Of a stretch of DNA of 5,722 bases, positions 5,641-5,722 are shown piece after piece. Below the pieces are notes generated by a model. That model was not told where the DNA came from and ran no database searches. It saw only the letters and a list, made by a program, of their open reading frames with translations. The stretch covers positions 1 through 5,722 of the forward strand of contig JAJZFQ010000149.1 in assembly GCA_021805275.1 (NCBI GenBank), written 5' to 3'. This DNA comes from Pseudomonadota bacterium. GTDB taxonomy: Bacteria; Pseudomonadota; Gammaproteobacteria; Steroidobacterales; Steroidobacteraceae. Position 1 is the stretch's first letter; each line of letters begins with the position of its first letter. The translations under genes and the position numbers were made by a program.

Positions 5641-5722
5641 CGCCGGCCGCAGCCACCGGATCACCGCACTTCGCAGCGGCGGCCGCTTGTGCGACACTGC
5701 CGCGGTTCACGGAGAACCATAG

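Noticed and set aside
4781..5722. Plus-strand open frame running off the right edge
   Set aside because: It is antisense to the nuclease-fold gene, whose catalytic motifs are all intact. The plus-strand product shows no recognisable domain.
1..5722. CRISPR array, tRNA, rRNA or insertion sequence
   Set aside because: No regularly spaced direct repeats, no cloverleaf-like sequence, no rRNA-like stretch and no transposase-like protein were seen in either strand.

Overview
The window looks like part of a high-GC proteobacterial chromosome, most likely gammaproteobacterial. I infer this from the G/C-rich codon third positions in the three large genes and from the gene families present: a FadB/FadJ-type beta-oxidation protein and a tandem cNMP-domain/rhodanese protein. 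No rRNA, tRNA or other lineage-diagnostic marker is present, so the placement is tentative. Every supported gene lies on the minus strand, so transcription runs from right to left.

Right side (about 5590 down to 2737): an endonuclease/exonuclease/phosphatase-fold protein is followed after 4 bases by a full-length bifunctional enoyl-CoA hydratase/3-hydroxyacyl-CoA dehydrogenase. The Shine-Dalgarno of the second gene lies at the stop codon of the first, so the two are almost certainly co-transcribed and probably translationally coupled. Upstream, 5591-5722 carries an AT-rich dyad, a plausible promoter/operator.

Middle (2619 down to 1552): a stand-alone gene for two cyclic-nucleotide-binding-type domains followed by a C-terminal rhodanese domain. 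A 117-base spacer dense in short palindromes separates it from the beta-oxidation gene. Its last codons form a strong hairpin.

Left side (about 1516 down to 23): a short, unrecognised gene broken by a frameshift lies next to a segment of clearly lower GC (roughly 45% in hand-counted rows, against nearly 80% in a row of the beta-oxidation gene). That segment holds a zeta-toxin-family kinase gene and, 7 bases downstream, a gene for a 63-residue charged protein. The composition break and the broken neighbour suggest that this two-gene module was acquired horizontally. No epsilon-type antitoxin lies upstream of the toxin, so the small downstream protein is the obvious candidate for an unconventional antitoxin. 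This is the most interesting element of the window.
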